Positions 48,163 to 55,944 of a DNA stretch of 64,000 nt are shown here, piece by piece. The translations under genes and the position numbers were made by a program. Under the pieces are notes generated by a model. That model searched no databases and was not told the origin of the DNA. It saw nothing but the letters and a program-made list of their open reading frames with translations. Source of the stretch: Methylophaga thalassica MP (GTDB lineage Bacteria; Pseudomonadota; Gammaproteobacteria; Nitrosococcales; Methylophagaceae); the NCBI RefSeq assembly GCF_000214595.1, contig NZ_AFIG01000002.1, forward strand, positions 105,876-169,875, written 5' to 3'. The number at the start of each line of letters is the position of its first letter. The stretch's first letter is position 1.

Positions 48163-49451
48163 CTAAAGACTGGCTTCTGCTGTTAGTGGGACAGCTGTTA
48201 GTTGCTCGACTTCAATGCCATATCGAACCGCTGCTGTTGCAGAATCAATCAATGCTTGCTTTGCTTGAAGTAGTTCGCGCCGAGCACTGAGAAGATCTAG
48301 GTAACTATATAGTCCTCGACGGTACGCAGTTTGTGTTTGCTCAAGACTCAATCTTAAGTTAGGGATGATTTCGCTCTTGAGTTGGTTTACAGCCGCTATT
48401 GATTGCTCGCGCCCGGTGTAGGCTTTATAGAGCTGCGTATGTAAAGAAAGCAAGGTACTTTCTTCTCTGAAAATGACTTCATTTTTTGCAGCAAGAGCTG
48501 ATTCAATTCGGCCCTGCGCTCTCTTTCCGCTGAATAATGGCATAGAGAACCCAGCAACTAATGCCGATTGATTAATCTCTTCATTTCTTCGAATGCCGAC
48601 CGACCAACTGAGATCAGCGACACTTTGTGTCTTTGCCAACCTAATTTCAGCATCACGAATACGTGATTCAGCTGCATAAAAGCGGATAGATGGATTTTGC
48701 TTTACAAGCTCAAATAACTGCTCAAACGGCTTAGCTTGTTTGAACTATATAGTGAGCCTGCTACGTCGGAAAATTCTGGTTGAAGGCTACCCCATAAATT
48801 GGCTAATGCCATTCTAGAAGCGCTCAGTTGTTGTTTGATTAATGAAATATTTAGCTCAGCTTGTTGAACAGCTGCTTTTGCCCTGCCCATATCTGCAGCT
48901 GGAGCTATAGCGGCATTCACACGTTTAGTGACTTCCTCAAGAGCTTCATTAGCTAAGTTCAAGGATTCTATAGCTAGATCCAAACGAGCCTGGACATTAA
49001 GCACTTCGGTGAAACGGCGAGTTACCTCACCAATCAAATCAAGAGACTCAATTTCACTTTCAATGTCGACATTGTTGGCCTTTTCATCTACCAGTGACAT
49101 TCGTGCTGCACGCTTATCTCCGAGTTCTAGAACAGAGGAGAGGGATACTGTTGTTTCTAAGCCTTTTATGCCACTTAGCTCACCAGTGCCAGAAAAGTTC
49201 TCAATTTCTGCACCAATATTCATAGCCGGGTTTAGAGAGGCAGTCTTTTTCTCACCGACTAAGCCTTGTTGACGTAATGGGAAGACCCTCAAGGATGGGT
49301 TATTTTTGAGTGTGTTATTGACAGCTTGGTCAAGTAATAATGTTTTGGCAAAAACATGAGGAGCAAAGAATAATTGGCCCACAAGTAAAACCAAGGATAG
49401 TTTTGGAACATGCGTAGAAATTGCATGACCAAGTCCTTTTTGAATAGACAT
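48163..49451 (-). pseudogene. czcC: CzcC-type outer-membrane factor, frameshifted
   Basis: The first part (49451 to about 48740) encodes an OEP-type N-terminal half that then runs out of frame into a stop at 48702. The correct continuation (QAKPFEQLFELVKQNPSIRFYAAESRIRDAEIRLAKTQS...) is found in another frame from about 48740 to 48163. A small insertion or deletion near 48740-48750 explains this. The protein would otherwise be about 430 residues. Its pump partner czcA also carries an inactivating change, so the operon seems to be decaying unless these are sequencing errors. Confidence 0.75.
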
Positions 49452-49481
49452 GATAATGATCCTGTAACAGATAAATAATCA

Positions 49482-49502
49482 CACAATCACACAGTGATTG
49501 TG
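49482..49502. promoter_or_regulatory. Operator-like repeat CACAATCAC-N3-GTGATTGTG
   Basis: Perfect 9-bp inverted repeat with a three-base spacer, between the CzcI-like gene and the broken czcC, 31 bases before its start. It is unlike the BlaI-type sites of the first czc operon, so the two pumps have different control. An ArsR- or TetR-type dimer could bind such a site. Confidence 0.55.
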
Positions 49503-49517
49503 AGCAATGGATTCTGT

Positions 49518-49856
49518 TCAGGCTTTAGGCGGTCTGTACTGTGAGCTAGGGGAGCTGGTTATGGAAGGAGCATTTTCCCAAGTAGGAGATGAATTTGAGA
49601 GAGCATTGATAAAGCTTTCATTCACAAAACTCAGCGCGATGAAATGTGAGCAATGATTATGGCAACATCCACTACAATCATCAAAAGGAGCTTGTTGTGT
49701 ATCAGAAAGAGCATCAGATGATGCATCTGTATCTTGATGGGGGTGGGTATGTTCTGGGCTGCTATCAGGAATGATATTATGAATTTCAGCCAAAGCTATG
49801 CCCGACTGCATAGCAATCGTGAATATGAGCAAGCATAGGAGACTTCTAAATTTCAT
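49518..49856 (-). CDS. CzcI-like periplasmic Cys/His protein
   Basis: Protein of 112 residues with a signal peptide (LLCLLIFTIAMQSGIALA), then a His-rich stretch HTHPHQD and CSGCCHNHCSH. Small proteins of this type (CzcI, CzcI-like) often precede czcC and may help sense or bind metal in the periplasm. It lies upstream of the operator-like repeat and czcC, in the same direction. Confidence 0.65.
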   Translation of the reverse strand: MKFRSLLCLLIFTIAMQSGIALAEIHNIIPDSSPEHTHPHQDTDASSDALSDTQQAPFDDCSGCCHNHCSHFIALSFVNESFINALSNSSPTWENAPSITSSPSSQYRPPKA

Positions 49857-50199
49857 AAAGTATTTTAAAATCAGATTCGTTCAATCAGACTATTGAAAAT
49901 TTTATTAATAATAACACACTCATTTAGAAATTAATACAAAATTCAAGAAAAAATGGCTTTTGAACAAGCCAGCCCCTCAATCAGTACTAAATACTAATCA
50001 GTTTCTTTGCCATCGTTGCACAGTTAGATTTTTTCAAACTCGATATAAAAAATGAACTGAAGATAATTTCATAAAATTTCGCATAGGTATTCTAGAGTTC
50101 AAGTAATTGGTTAGACATACTGTCCTAGTTCTATTTCAATCTTTCCTTCTCTTAATTTTAACTGAAATGTTCCCCTTTTACGCGCCGCCAGCCAACTTA

Positions 50200-50225
50200 C
50201 ACCTGATAATTACACTTATCAGGTG
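50200..50225. other. dif-like tyrosine recombinase core site candidate
   Basis: Perfect 10-bp inverted repeat CACCTGATAA-N6-TTATCAGGTG with spacer TTACAC. The order TAA-N6-TTA with arms of about 11 bp is the layout of XerC/XerD dif-type sites. It lies 172 bases before a tyrosine recombinase gene, which would be its natural enzyme. It may be the attachment site or a dimer-resolution site. Confidence 0.5.
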
Positions 50226-50297
50226 GATAATTTATAAAATCCCCGTATAATCAAAATTAATAGCGATTTTTGTGGCCAAGAAAATACTGATGTTCGA

Positions 50298-50348
50298 AAT
50301 TTAAAATCTGACCGGTTATCCCTCACACAACTACTCAGATTTTAAATT
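50298..50348. repeat. 14-bp perfect inverted repeat before the recombinase
   Basis: AATTTAAAATCTGA (50298-50311) and TCAGATTTTAAATT (50335-50348) with a 23-base loop, ending 49 bases before the recombinase start. Probably an operator or accessory-protein site. The loop contains a CCGGTTAT half like the right arm of the transfer operators. Confidence 0.6.
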
Positions 50349-50397
50349 CTGAAACAAGGTCTAGAAAATAAATGACAGCTGCCAGGTATTACAACTG

Positions 50398-51552
50398 ATG
50401 AAAGAAGAGATGATCAACTCCCCTATCCCAGTTTTCGATGTCAATCATCCACCAATTGAATTCAGAGAACTTATAGATGATGTTATGGAAAACTTCGAAC
50501 AAGGTGTGCCGGCAAACAGTAAACGTGCTCGTGATGCAGACTTGGCCGTCTATACTGCATGGGGCAAAAATGTTTACGGATCATATTTCAAAGCTATTCC
50601 TTCTTCGCCAGAGCATATCGAAAAATTCTTAAATGATATGTCTGTTGAGGTAACAGAGACTATTTCTACTAAAAACTTAAATGGTGAAATGGTTGATACA
50701 ACTATAAAACATCGACTTAAAGCACTAAGTACAATAGAAAGATATCTTGCTTCACTTTCATATAAAAACAAGTTGTACCTGGATGCGATCATGGACATTA
50801 CCAACAACTATCAACTTAGTTCAGGTTTCGTGAACCCTACATCTGTCAGAAGAGTTAAGGCTACACTACAAAAAGTCAGAGCCCTATACCGTGATAGCTC
50901 ACAAAAACAAGCACAACCATTTAGTTTGGATCTAATTGAAGATGTTATTTCACTACATGATGGTTCTCTTAGAGATAAGTTAGAAATCACCCTACTCTCA
51001 TTTGCTTTTGACACTATGATGCGTTGCTCAGAATTAGTAAGAGTCAATGTTGAAGATTTATCTTTTGATCCAGCATTTAGTGACGGTATTGTTGAACTAC
51101 ATTGGTCCAAAACAGACCAAGACGGTCAAGGTCAAACGAGGTATCTGAGTTCTCATACAGTCAAATTATTAAAAGATTATCTGCAAGCAACAAATATCAG
51201 CTCTGGAAGGTTATTTCGTTCTATTGGAAAAAATAACAAGCAACTTGAAGGCATGCATAAAGACAGGGTAGGAATTATTTTCAAACGGCTTGGGAGAAGA
51301 TTGTCCAAATTTTATTCAGATAATTCAGCAAACAATATAATATCTAAGTCAAAGACTGTACCAACAGAAATATCAGCTCACTCTACACGTGTAGCTGCAG
51401 CCCAGGCTCTGGCACTGAATGGTGCATCCACTGTTCAGTTAATGAATGAAGGTGGATGGAAATCTGCAGTAATGCCAGCTCGATATTCAAGACATGCTGA
51501 CACTAAAAAAGGTGCAATGGCTCAACTACATAAAAGAGCCAGGGCAACATAA
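50398..51552 (+). CDS. Tyrosine recombinase/integrase
   Basis: Protein of 384 residues. An N-terminal SAM-like DNA-binding region is followed by the catalytic domain with the active-site set: R in DTMMRCSELVRV, H-x2-R in SAHSTRVAAA, the W of GGWKSAVM and the tyrosine in ARYSRHAD. All are present, so it should be active. It could integrate the element, or resolve dimers if the element is a plasmid. The dif-like repeat upstream is a possible target. Transfer and pilus genes lie on both sides, which is unusual for an integrated element. Confidence 0.9.
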   Translation: MKEEMINSPIPVFDVNHPPIEFRELIDDVMENFEQGVPANSKRARDADLAVYTAWGKNVYGSYFKAIPSSPEHIEKFLNDMSVEVTETISTKNLNGEMVDTTIKHRLKALSTIERYLASLSYKNKLYLDAIMDITNNYQLSSGFVNPTSVRRVKATLQKVRALYRDSSQKQAQPFSLDLIEDVISLHDGSLRDKLEITLLSFAFDTMMRCSELVRVNVEDLSFDPAFSDGIVELHWSKTDQDGQGQTRYLSSHTVKLLKDYLQATNISSGRLFRSIGKNNKQLEGMHKDRVGIIFKRLGRRLSKFYSDNSANNIISKSKTVPTEISAHSTRVAAAQALALNGASTVQLMNEGGWKSAVMPARYSRHADTKKGAMAQLHKRARAT

Positions 51553-51585
51553 ATCTCCTTACATTAATTATTGAACTAATTTTAA

Positions 51586-51864
51586 ATGATCGAAATATTA
51601 TTAGATGTCGTTGGAAAAAATACCAATGGTGATATCTGCCATCCATATAAGTACCAAAGAGGTCCTATGACTGGCATGTATGTATACACACTAAATGGCA
51701 ACGATAACTTTGAAGCTACTGATGAGGAAGGTCTTCGAAATATGATCGAATCTGGACAATTTAATCATACTGGCAGAATTCGAATGATACCTCACAATGC
51801 CACTTCTACTGCAGCAGCTTCAGCTATAAATGTTGTTTCATATAAACGAATATCACTGACCTGA
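51586..51864 (+). CDS. Small hypothetical protein
   Basis: Protein of 92 residues, predicted mostly beta (YKYQRGPMTGMYVYTL, TGRIRMIPH), not recognised. It lies 33 bases after the recombinase. No good ribosome site is seen, but the sequence has the composition of a real protein. It may be translated with the recombinase. Confidence 0.5.
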   Translation: MIEILLDVVGKNTNGDICHPYKYQRGPMTGMYVYTLNGNDNFEATDEEGLRNMIESGQFNHTGRIRMIPHNATSTAAASAINVVSYKRISLT

Positions 51865-51940
51865 ACAAAACAACTAATCATACTTGCGCTAATACTACTT
51901 CATGATTTAATGGCTAATAGAACTTTTAAAAGGCTAGATC

Positions 51941-52588
51941 ATGGAATTTCTAATTATCTTTATTGCTGGATTAGCTGCTGGTGTTCACTTCACTAAGAAG
52001 TATCAATTCAATAATTATGCTGTACATATTGGTGAGCAGATTGTTACTGATGTATTGGAGCTTTCGTTATCTGAAGAAATTTATGCCCTACTCTCCAATG
52101 TCACACTGCCAATAATTGATGATAACAACCAAAAAGGAACAAGTCAGGTAGATCATATCTTAATATGTACTCGTGGTGTTTTTGTCATTGAGACTAAACA
52201 TTACCGTGGTTCAATCGTCGGCACTTATAATTCTAAAGAATGGTACCAATACACTCAGTTTGATAAACATTCATTACAGAATCCTTTACTTCAAAATTTT
52301 AGTCACTTAATGGCTATTGAATCTATTACCGGTTTCTCACACCATGATATGCATAATGTTGTATCTTTTAGTGGTAATGCAGAGTTCAAATCAGAAAGGC
52401 CAAAGGGTGTATTGAAAAGCTCAGAACTAAAAGCATTTATCGATTCATTTCCGAACAACTCACTTTCAGCTGATGAGATCTATTACCTTGTCGGACAACT
52501 ACAAGTACATCGATTGCCTGAGAATTCTGAGACAGACAGAAAACACGTAGAGTATCTAACTTCAAAACATAAAAAAAAGACTGTTTAG
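51941..52588 (+). CDS. NERD-domain protein (nuclease-related)
   Basis: Protein of 215 residues starting with a membrane helix (LIIFIAGLAAGVHFT). The NERD domain shows GEQIVTDVL near residue 28, SQVDHILICTRGVFVIETKHYRGSIVG (D, E-x-K nuclease-type residues) and the NPLLQN helix. NERD proteins are nuclease-fold proteins often carried on plasmids; activity here is plausible but not shown. A terminator overlaps its stop codon. Confidence 0.8.
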   Translation: MEFLIIFIAGLAAGVHFTKKYQFNNYAVHIGEQIVTDVLELSLSEEIYALLSNVTLPIIDDNNQKGTSQVDHILICTRGVFVIETKHYRGSIVGTYNSKEWYQYTQFDKHSLQNPLLQNFSHLMAIESITGFSHHDMHNVVSFSGNAEFKSERPKGVLKSSELKAFIDSFPNNSLSADEIYYLVGQLQVHRLPENSETDRKHVEYLTSKHKKKTV

Positions 52589-52604
52589 ATTTACAGTCTT
52601 TTTA
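52576..52604. terminator. Bidirectional terminator
   Basis: AAAGACTGT (52576-52584) pairs with ACAGTCTTT (52593-52601), with A-run before and T-run after. It lies at the end of the NERD gene and also faces the end of the minus-strand partition genes at 52690. Confidence 0.85.
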
Positions 52605-52689
52605 AATACAACATATCTTCATTGGGTTATACTAATAGTCATATTGTGTGTAAGCACTTACATTATAATAATGAATTTAGCCCTCTAAA

Positions 52690-53046
52690 TTAAGATGTTA
52701 TTTCTTTATACCTATTCAATTGGTCCTTCATCTTCTTTTTTGTAAGCAAAGCTTCTATTGCTAATTCTATTAGCTCAGAGTCTTTTACACCGATCTCATC
52801 TGCAATCTCGACAATTAGTTCAGGCATCTCTGGACGCATCTTGAAATTCTTTTGTTGTGTGTAAGGTGTTCGGCCCCCTCTTCTTCTTCTTTTGTTTGGC
52901 TGTCGACTTACAAAGCCTGCCTCTTCAGACACTTTGCTCAACTCTTTCTTATCAACCTTCGGTTTACTTTTCTTTGTCCCAGCAAATTCTGCTATGTCTA
53001 GTTCATCATCAAAATCATCTAAATCTAATCCAGCTCTCTCAGCCAT
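52690..53046 (-). CDS. Ribbon-helix-helix partition partner of ParA
   Basis: Protein of 118 residues. The N-terminal half is acidic then Lys/Arg-rich (RQPNKRRRRGGRTPYTQQ). Residues about 70-110 (KNFKMRPEMPELIVEIADEIGVKDSELIELAIEALL) look like a ribbon-helix-helix DNA-binding fold. Start ATG at 53046 with AGGAG six bases upstream overlaps the ParA stop. Small ribbon-helix-helix proteins paired with ParA act as centromere-binding proteins. VirC2 with VirC1 is another example. It probably binds the phased array at 53764-54198. Confidence 0.65.
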   Translation of the reverse strand: MAERAGLDLDDFDDELDIAEFAGTKKSKPKVDKKELSKVSEEAGFVSRQPNKRRRRGGRTPYTQQKNFKMRPEMPELIVEIADEIGVKDSELIELAIEALLTKKKMKDQLNRYKEITS

Positions 53047-53734
53047 CACTATCTCCTGACATTATCTCTTTCAGCTTCCTCTTAACCTCTTCTGCATAAG
53101 CTTTTGCGTTTGAGGCTGTCACTTCAATACCAGAAACTTCTTTAGGATCTAAATTATTTACTATTCCTCCATAAGAGCGAACAGCCTTATATGCATCTTT
53201 CTCTATAAGTGATACGTTAAAAACATCAACCCCAGCATCTTTGAATTGGCTCACAATGAACTTGAGTGTTCTAGGAACAATTGCCGCACTTGTTCGTGTA
53301 AACAACACTGAGTAAGCAATCTTTCTTCTAAATGCCTTACTTTGCTGACGCAATAACTTTATTGTCTTCACTGCTTCATCAGCATCGTCTTGTGATCCCT
53401 GACATGGAATAATTACTAAGTCTGCCCTACTTACTGCATTTGCGACTGCAATACTTGCGGTACCCTCCAAGTCAACTATAACAAACGCATTCTCATCTTC
53501 TGCTTTCTCGATGTCATCGATAATTGTTTCTTCGTCAGACTCATACACATTCAGGTTACCTGGACAGCCTGGTTTTTTTGCCCATTTTGCACCATGTTTA
53601 TTTGGGTCAGCATCAATTAAGGCTACTTTTACATCTTTCTCTTCGCCCTGTCTTGATAATTCAGAGGCTAAGGTTATTGCTGCTGTAGTCTTACCTGCCC
53701 CACCTTTTGAACTAGCCATAACGACCGTTGGCAT
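53039..53734 (-). CDS. parA: ParA-family partition ATPase
   Basis: Protein of 231 residues with the deviant Walker A motif SSKGGAGKTTAAI (KGGAGKTT), then VALIDADPNKHGAKW and VIIPCQGSQDDADEAVKTI. It is a short ParA (no N-terminal HTH) like ParF or VirC1. The start at 53734 has GAGG nine bases upstream. It drives segregation of element DNA together with the ribbon-helix-helix partner, and the candidate centromere lies just upstream of its start. Confidence 0.88.
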   Translation of the reverse strand: MPTVVMASSKGGAGKTTAAITLASELSRQGEEKDVKVALIDADPNKHGAKWAKKPGCPGNLNVYESDEETIIDDIEKAEDENAFVIVDLEGTASIAVANAVSRADLVIIPCQGSQDDADEAVKTIKLLRQQSKAFRRKIAYSVLFTRTSAAIVPRTLKFIVSQFKDAGVDVFNVSLIEKDAYKAVRSYGGIVNNLDPKEVSGIEVTASNAKAYAEEVKRKLKEIMSGDSDG

Positions 53735-53763
53735 ATGCTTAATCCTCATCTATTTTTTGTACT

Positions 53764-54198
53764 TAGATAGCTATCAGATATCCATAAGCTATCTCTTTCA
53801 TGAATATTAATACATTTATAACATTATTACCACATATGTATAGATAGCTATCAGATATCTAGAAGATATCATTATTAATTCTACTATGATAGCTATCCAG
53901 ATATCTAATAGATATCTAATAGATATCTATAAGCTATCATAGTAGCTGATTAATGAATTTTTTAATATTTAGATTAAATATTCGCCAGGAAAATTAATAA
54001 TATTTATAGATAGCTATCTAATATCTTTATAGATACCTGATTAGATATCTATATAGGTATCTGGTTGATATCTATTGGATATCTAGTTAGCTATCTCTTA
54101 ACATTGATTGAGATATCTAGTGGCTATCTGGATAGCTATCTTTATGAGTTAGATCAAATATACTTGAGATATCTTTTAGATATCTGATAGCTATCTTG
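53764..54198. repeat. Phased GATATC/GATAGCTATC array: candidate centromere (parS)
   Basis: About 27 copies of TATC-centred palindromes (AGATATCT, GATAGCTATC and variants) lie in six blocks over about 435 bases, many spaced 11-12 bases apart, one helical turn. The array lies upstream of parA and before the transfer activator. Such an array of short palindromes next to a ParA/ribbon-helix-helix pair fits a plasmid centromere, and can also act as an operator for parA. No gene is seen in it. Confidence 0.7.
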
Positions 54199-54394
54199 TA
54201 AACATATAAAAACGAGCAGTTGTATATATATGAGTGGTTCTTATATATGAGGGGGAATATGTCATAGTTAATTATCATCAGATGCGCAGATGAATTAATT
54301 TGTATTGTTTTCAGCTTAGCAAATGAGTATGAGAGGAGAGAGAACACATCATTATATAGCGATTAAGAAGATATAGACCTAGATGAGAAATTTG

Positions 54395-54426
54395 TCACAA
54401 AAGCGAAACATGTGAAAATTTTGTGA
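54395..54426. promoter_or_regulatory. Operator-like repeat TCACAAAA-N16-TTTTGTGA
   Basis: Perfect 8-bp inverted repeat 101 bases upstream of the transfer activator start. It may hold a repressor or the activator itself. The stretch between the centromere array and the activator (54199-54526) has no other feature that I can support. Confidence 0.45.
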
Positions 54427-54526
54427 TTGAAAAAGCTCTTTTTATTCGTTAAATATAAGCGTGAAAAATTAGTTATGTCTAAGGACATAGCGATGTGTTT
54501 AAAGAGTATATTTGAGGAGTAGGGCA

Positions 54527-55351
54527 GTGCAAAGCCTATATACGGATATGACGTATAGCTTTTTAGTGAAGCTAATGGATACGTCTTTAATAAGTGATAA
54601 AGAACGAATTACTGAATTAGGATTCACAACAGTTCAGGTAAATATTATATCCAACCTCCCTCATAGTGATTTGTATAAACTGTCACGGATTTATAAATTA
54701 CTCGATATTTCAATTAATGAAATATTTTTAACAAAAGCAATCAATCAGGCTAAAGAAAATGTTCGTTGTCGTAGTGACATCGAAAATATGGATATTACAC
54801 ACAAATTACTGAGAAATTTATCCACACTATCCGCTCACGAAACAGAGAGTAAGGCACTAACCAAGCAATTCAATCTATCTAACAATACAATTTCAACGCT
54901 TGCATCTATGTCCATTCAGGACACGTTAGCTATAGCAAGAACAGGAATTGTATTTTATGAAATCACTGCTAATGAAGTTAAGTTAGCAATGGCTTTAGAA
55001 TACATACAGGAAGCACGTCGAGAAGAGGAAGCTATCAACCACCTCATAGTAAATGATGCTTCATGGCCGATGGTGCACACTCTTACCGGGATGAGTAGAG
55101 CTTTATTCCAAGATATGAGAAAGTCATTGAATGCACCAAAAACTCTTGGTGGTCCCCCAAGAAGATTAACAGAAGAAGAAGAAATTATTGCTTGGAACTC
55201 CTGGGCCAGCACTGCGGAAAAAACGCCTTTAGAGAGATGTATAGCAGTAAGCCAAACATTAAACACTATAGCATTACGTCATTTATGGCCAACTTTGTCT
55301 GAGTGGATGAAGCAAGAAAATGCATCTGAAAAAGATTCTGTGCTTGCATAA
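54527..55351 (+). CDS. Candidate single-chain FlhD-FlhD-FlhC-like transfer activator (DUF2857-like)
   Basis: Protein of 274 residues; GTG at 54527 has AGGAG seven bases before it. Residues 10-65 (SFLVKLMDTSLISDKERITELGF...NLPHSDLYKLSRI) match the FlhD pattern of E. coli (SYLLLAQRLIVQDK...LGI...LTLPQMVKLAE). Residues 91-150 look like a second, weaker FlhD-like unit. Residues 150-230 (INHLIVNDASWPMVHTLTGMSRALFQDMRKSL...GGPPRRL) match the FlhC helix-turn-helix region (ELGARLQVLEAETGLSR). FlhC zinc cysteines are not seen. SetCD and AcaCD, FlhDC relatives, activate transfer in SXT and IncC elements. This gene precedes the tra operon and transfer operator site 3 overlaps its stop. DUF2857 membership and the fold are inferences. 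Confidence 0.6.
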   Translation: MQSLYTDMTYSFLVKLMDTSLISDKERITELGFTTVQVNIISNLPHSDLYKLSRIYKLLDISINEIFLTKAINQAKENVRCRSDIENMDITHKLLRNLSTLSAHETESKALTKQFNLSNNTISTLASMSIQDTLAIARTGIVFYEITANEVKLAMALEYIQEARREEEAINHLIVNDASWPMVHTLTGMSRALFQDMRKSLNAPKTLGGPPRRLTEEEEIIAWNSWASTAEKTPLERCIAVSQTLNTIALRHLWPTLSEWMKQENASEKDSVLA

Positions 55352-55376
55352 CCAGCTTAGACCAATATCCGGTTAT
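55348..55376. promoter_or_regulatory. Transfer operator site 3
   Basis: 29-bp inverted repeat ATAACCAG-N13-CCGGTTAT with centre CTTAGACCAATAT. It overlaps the stop codon of the activator gene and lies 58 bases before the first tra-region gene (55435). Confidence 0.85.
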
Positions 55377-55434
55377 TGATTGCCTTTATTAACTGCTGAA
55401 ACGAATATGTACGCAAATTTGATGGAGATGCATT

Positions 55435-55944
55435 TTGCGTACAATACTACTCATTGCAATACTACCTGTCGTCTTGACAGGCTGTTTATCACTTCCGATT
55501 ATTGACCAACAGTCAAAACAAGCTGGACCTACCGATACTCCTGTAGCTATATCTGACATTTTTATTGAACGATACGACTATGAGCCTCCCAAAGAAACTC
55601 AAATAAGGGTTGGTCGATACTCTAGTGCAGCTGCTGTTAACACTCGTCAGCAAGAAAACTTGCTCGAAGTAGTTGTTGATACTGAAATTCCAAATCAAGA
55701 AAAAACCGTTGGCCAAGCTATAAACTTCTTGCTTCTAAGAAGTGGATACACTTTAGCTGTACCTGAAATTCAGGGTGAGCATGTCAAGCAATTACTCAAT
55801 AAAAAACTACCACAGATTCACAGAAAAATAGGACCAGTAATGCTGAAGGATGCATTGATGATGCTGGTTGGAAAAGCATACTGGATGAAGGTCGATCCAG
55901 TACATAGATTGATAGCTTTTGACACAGTTGAAGAGTTTAAATGA
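55435..55944 (+). CDS. PilL-N/TIGR03748-type lipoprotein
   Basis: Protein of 169 residues with a lipoprotein signal (LIAILPVVLTGC). The C-terminal part (EKTVGQAINFLLLRSGYTLAVPEIQGEHVKQLLNKKLPQIHRKIGPVMLKDALMMLVGKAYWMKVDPVHRLIAFD) is the pattern of PilL N-terminal domains and the first gene of MPF_G element transfer clusters. It starts with TTG, preceded by GGAG. It is the first gene after transfer operator site 3. Confidence 0.75.
   Translation: MRTILLIAILPVVLTGCLSLPIIDQQSKQAGPTDTPVAISDIFIERYDYEPPKETQIRVGRYSSAAAVNTRQQENLLEVVVDTEIPNQEKTVGQAINFLLLRSGYTLAVPEIQGEHVKQLLNKKLPQIHRKIGPVMLKDALMMLVGKAYWMKVDPVHRLIAFDTVEEFK

Larger units (their letters stand above)
49857..50397. other. Intergenic region upstream of the tyrosine recombinase
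   Basis: About 540 bases between the diverging CzcI-like and recombinase genes. It is AT-rich, holds no gene, and has two notable inverted repeats: a dif-like one at 50200-50225 and a long-arm one at 50298-50348. It is the likely site of the recombinase promoter and a recombination site. Confidence 0.5.

Noticed and set aside
53764..54198. Repeat array that could be taken for a CRISPR
   Set aside because: Units are 8-10 bp palindromes at one-turn spacing, without unique 30-bp spacers, and no cas genes are nearby other than unrelated Cas4-like nucleases.
54117..54347. Minus-strand frame of 76 codons at the end of the centromere array
   Set aside because: Its sequence is produced by AT-rich repeat DNA and has no ribosome site.
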